The notes under the pieces are model-generated. The model saw only the letters and a list, made by a program, of their open reading frames with translations. It was not told where the DNA came from and made no database searches. The position numbers and the translations under genes are program-made. This document shows, piece by piece, positions 7,479 through 9,652 of a DNA stretch of 9,652 bases (the first letter of the stretch is position 1; every line of letters starts with the position of its first letter). Origin of the DNA: Bacteroidales bacterium (GTDB lineage: Bacteria; Bacteroidota; Bacteroidia; Bacteroidales; UBA1715); the NCBI GenBank assembly GCA_017618935.1, contig JAFZTG010000220.1:1-9652 (forward strand). Direction: 5' to 3'.

Positions 7479-7497
7479 CATTTTAAACAATAGTTCT

Positions 7498-8439
7498 ATG
7501 CGGGGAATTCATACAAGAGCTCTTTCACTCGGTTTTCTGTTTATCCTAGGATATACAGTTGTTTTCGGGCAAGACAACAACTGGAAAAAATATCCCTATG
7601 AACTGATTGGCGGATTTGGTCCTTCTGCAATGTTAGGAGAACTTGGCGGAGGAAATGGCGTTGGACGAAACAATATCCTAGACTATGACTTTTTATCTAC
7701 TCGATTTGGCGGAAACATCGGAATTAGAAAAACGTTTCGTGAGCGTGTTTCATGGCAAGCGACATATTCTGTAGGTATGATTTTTGGCGATGATGCAAAA
7801 ACGAAAGAATATTTCAGAAATGATAGAGCTATAAAATATCGTACCCCTCTCCAAGAAGTTAGTTTCCGCATAGAATATAAAATAAGAAAAGAAAGAGGCG
7901 GACACATCTATGACCTACGAGGTGTTCGTGGTCAACGAGGAAGAAAACTCGCTACATTTTGTTTTATGGGAATTGGGGCATACCATTTCAATCCTAAATC
8001 AAAAATTGACGGTCAATGGGTTGCTTTACAACCGATAGGAACCGAGGGACAACGTTATATGGCGACACGAAGAGGATATTCGTTGTACCAACTTTGTATC
8101 CCTATGGGTGTGATTGGAAAATATACCATAAATAAACAATGGGCCATCTCGGGAGAAATCGGCGTACGATTCTTATTTACCGACTATCTTGATGACGTGA
8201 GTACAACATACGCAAACCCTGATTTAGTAGCATTATACGACCAAACGGTTCCCGATATGACAGCTCGCTATTGTGCTGATCCCGCCTATGACAGACATTG
8301 TGATTCATACGTTGGATACCACTATTACAACGAGCAACGCGGAGACCCGTACGATAACGATTTCTATATGTTTATTATGATTTCTGCTCATTATAGACTG
8401 AAAGAAAACAAAGCTGGTTGGCCTACGTTCCAAAAATAA
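7498..8439 (+). CDS. DUF6089-related outer-membrane beta-barrel-like protein
   Basis: This 313-residue exported protein has a signal peptide (residues 1-24, ending VVFGQ) and no further hydrophobic helix. The mature part alternates short amphipathic beta strands with charged loops, and begins with a Gly-rich segment (GGFGPSAMLGELGGGNGVG) followed by STRFGGNIGIRKTF. Conserved-looking blocks include VSFRIEYKI, FCFMGIGAYHFNPKS, WVALQPIGTEGQ, LCIPMGVIGKYTI and FLFTDYLDDVSTTYANP. From memory of the family I place it with the DUF6089/outer-membrane beta-barrel proteins of Bacteroidota; the molecular function is unknown. The last strand ends in MIMISAHYRL, then a short tail. Cys259 and Cys268 sit in a late loop and could form a disulfide. 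It has its own promoter and lies 88 bp before a second, smaller member of the same general family, which itself runs into uppS. An outer-membrane biogenesis role is inferred from context only. Confidence 0.78.
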   Translation: MRGIHTRALSLGFLFILGYTVVFGQDNNWKKYPYELIGGFGPSAMLGELGGGNGVGRNNILDYDFLSTRFGGNIGIRKTFRERVSWQATYSVGMIFGDDAKTKEYFRNDRAIKYRTPLQEVSFRIEYKIRKERGGHIYDLRGVRGQRGRKLATFCFMGIGAYHFNPKSKIDGQWVALQPIGTEGQRYMATRRGYSLYQLCIPMGVIGKYTINKQWAISGEIGVRFLFTDYLDDVSTTYANPDLVALYDQTVPDMTARYCADPAYDRHCDSYVGYHYYNEQRGDPYDNDFYMFIMISAHYRLKENKAGWPTFQK

Positions 8440-8476
8440 GCATTGACACATACTTTTTTTCGGTTTTATTCGTTAT

Positions 8477-8510
8477 TTGTTCATGGGTACGGACAAAAAA
8501 ACTATCTTTG
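8477..8510 (+). promoter_or_regulatory. candidate promoter of the DUF6089-uppS pair
   Basis: TATCTTTG at 8503-8510 is an exact TAnnTTTG -7 box. The nearest upstream TTG (8477-8479) is 23 bp away, slightly wider than the usual 19-21; TTC at 8480-8482 fits a 20-bp spacer. The predicted start site, about 8517, lies downstream of the ATGs at 8477 and 8483. This is the main reason for starting the next gene at 8528. Confidence 0.55.
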
Positions 8511-8527
8511 TCCCGCAAAAAACAACA

Positions 8528-9256
8528 ATGGAAGCATTGATACACATAAAACGTAGCATACTTTTTATTGCGATACTTTGTCTTTGTTTCAATTCCTATG
8601 GTCAAAAAAAAGATTTTGATTTTGTAATTTTATTAGGAACAATGCAATATAACGGCGACGTAAATATGCGAAGCCCCTATTACTCTCCACAACCTGCTTT
8701 CGGCGGTATTTTCAGAAAAAATTTCAACCCTCATTATTCCCTTCGCCTCGGTGCAACATTTGGCAATTTAGCAGCGAATGACGAAGATTTTGATAATGGT
8801 TACCAAACAAAACGAGCATATTTCTTTGACGACACTAAAATAATGGAAGCATCGGCAATGCTTGAATTCAATTTTTTTGAAGTGACGAACAACAAAAAAG
8901 AAAAAAACTTTTCGCCATTTGTGGTTTTTGGTATCGGTGCCCTTTATCTGGAAAACATAAAATGGTACGAAGCATTTAACATTGCACAAGGATTAGGGTT
9001 AAAATATAAATTACTACCGCGACTAGAACTCCGAGGAGAATGGGTATTCCGAAAGACCTTCACCGACAAACTCGATCAATTGGCATATCACGCTAACGAT
9101 GGATATTTACACTACAAACAAATATCTTTTCAGAAAACAAATGATTGGTTTTCGGTACTTGGTATCTCTTTATTGTTTAATTTTAGCGACGAAAAAATTC
9201 CTTGTCCAATATATGAATTGAGGAAATATGACAATAGTAACAAAAGAAGATATTGA
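8528..9256 (+). CDS. DUF6089 family protein, predicted outer-membrane barrel
   Basis: The frame extends up to ATG 8477, but the start at 8528 is preferred. It lies just below the -7 box, follows the A-rich leader AAAAAACAACA, and gives a clean signal peptide (MEALIHIKRSILFIAILCL, ending NSYGQ). The product has 242 residues. The mature region shows the DUF6089 pattern: MQYNGDVN near the start, then PAFGGIFRKNFNPHYSLRLG, a paired beta strand ASAMLEFNFFE, and NFSPFVVFGIGALYLE. The C-terminal strands include LELRGEWVFRKTFTDKLDQL and WFSVLGISLLFNF. The short, roughly eight-strand length suggests an OmpA-like small barrel. The function is unknown. Its 3' end overlaps uppS by 29 nt in a different frame, which implies co-transcription and perhaps translational coupling. 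It is related in style to the preceding protein, but the two are too different to call a recent duplication. Confidence 0.85.
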   Translation: MEALIHIKRSILFIAILCLCFNSYGQKKDFDFVILLGTMQYNGDVNMRSPYYSPQPAFGGIFRKNFNPHYSLRLGATFGNLAANDEDFDNGYQTKRAYFFDDTKIMEASAMLEFNFFEVTNNKKEKNFSPFVVFGIGALYLENIKWYEAFNIAQGLGLKYKLLPRLELRGEWVFRKTFTDKLDQLAYHANDGYLHYKQISFQKTNDWFSVLGISLLFNFSDEKIPCPIYELRKYDNSNKRRY

Positions 9257-9652
9257 TATAGCAAAATTACCACAACATGTGGCAATTACAATGGATGGGA
9301 ATGGCCGCTGGGCGAACAAACGCGGTAATATCCGTCTGCTCGGTCACCAAAAAGGTGTTTCCACAGTTGACACTATCGTTGCAACAGCTGCCGAATTAGG
9401 TATCAAATACCTTACTCTCTACACATTTTCTACCGAAAACTGGAACCGTCCGAAAGACGAGGTTTCAGGTTTAATGAATCTTTTGATCAGTGCTTCGGAA
9501 AAGAATCTTGAAAAATTAGTCAAAAACAATGTGAAACTTATCACGATTGGAGATTTCGGCAGTTTACCTAAATCTGTTCAAGACTCTTTGCAGAACGTGA
9601 TAGACAAAACAGCAGCGAACACTGGTCTGACCTTGATCTTGGCAATAAGTTA
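9228..9652 (+). CDS. uppS: isoprenyl transferase / undecaprenyl diphosphate synthase (partial, 3' end beyond window)
   Basis: This cis-prenyltransferase adds isopentenyl units to farnesyl diphosphate, giving C55 undecaprenyl diphosphate, the lipid carrier for peptidoglycan and surface polysaccharide synthesis at the inner membrane. ATG 9228 starts MTIVTKEDIDIAKLPQHVA. The catalytic motif MDGNGRWA begins at residue 22, with the Mg-binding Asp at 23. TLYTFSTENWNRPKDEV at about 75-90 is the second family signature. The visible part ends in TGLTLILAIS, just before the expected YGGR block. About 141 codons are present out of the usual 240-250, so the Arg/Glu motifs of the C-terminal half are not visible. 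The start overlaps the DUF6089 gene by 29 nt and has GAGGAAA upstream (9220-9226), a reasonable ribosome binding site for a coupled gene. In this phylum bamA and ompH/skp genes often follow, but that lies outside the window. Confidence 0.96.
   Translation, partial: MTIVTKEDIDIAKLPQHVAITMDGNGRWANKRGNIRLLGHQKGVSTVDTIVATAAELGIKYLTLYTFSTENWNRPKDEVSGLMNLLISASEKNLEKLVKNNVKLITIGDFGSLPKSVQDSLQNVIDKTAANTGLTLILAIS

Noticed and set aside
8477..8527. Earlier start of the second DUF6089 gene at ATG 8477 or 8483
   Set aside because: The extension would cover the exact TATCTTTG -7 box and place 17 polar residues before the signal peptide.

Overview
The window looks like chromosomal DNA from a member of the Bacteroidota, most likely Bacteroidales. 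Three things point there: the families present (Bacteroidota-type LptD, DUF6089 outer-membrane proteins and a DnaA with the phylum's typical segments), the A-rich leaders with weak or no Shine-Dalgarno, and promoter -7 boxes of the form TAnnTTTG. The genes are ordinary core housekeeping and envelope genes. I see no mobile element, CRISPR array, tRNA, rRNA or defence system.

Layout. Positions 1-2318 on the minus strand carry most of an LptD-like LPS assembly protein; its C-terminus lies beyond the left edge. A short divergent intergenic region (2319-2429) leads into two plus-strand genes 2 nt apart: a secreted N-acetylmuramoyl-L-alanine amidase (2430-3662) and a membrane-anchored MlaD/MCE-domain protein (3665-4654). 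An AT-rich gap without genes (4655-5043) precedes dnaA (5044-6489), which ends in a strong intrinsic terminator. Then come nadK (6566-7441), a 313-residue beta-barrel-like exported protein related to DUF6089 (7498-8439), a 242-residue DUF6089-type protein (8528-9256), and the 5' part of uppS (from 9228), which overlaps the previous gene by 29 nt and runs off the right edge.

How the genes fit together. Apart from dnaA and nadK, everything concerns the envelope. LptD inserts LPS in the outer membrane, the amidase trims peptidoglycan, the MCE protein probably moves lipid between membranes, and UppS makes the C55 carrier lipid used for peptidoglycan and O-antigen. The two DUF6089-like proteins have no function I can name, but their position just before uppS suggests an outer-membrane role. 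They are the least understood part of the window. The most notable details are a probable TTG start for lptD below an in-frame ATG...TAG mini-ORF, well-formed Bacteroidota promoters before both DUF6089-like genes, and the DUF6089/uppS overlap.
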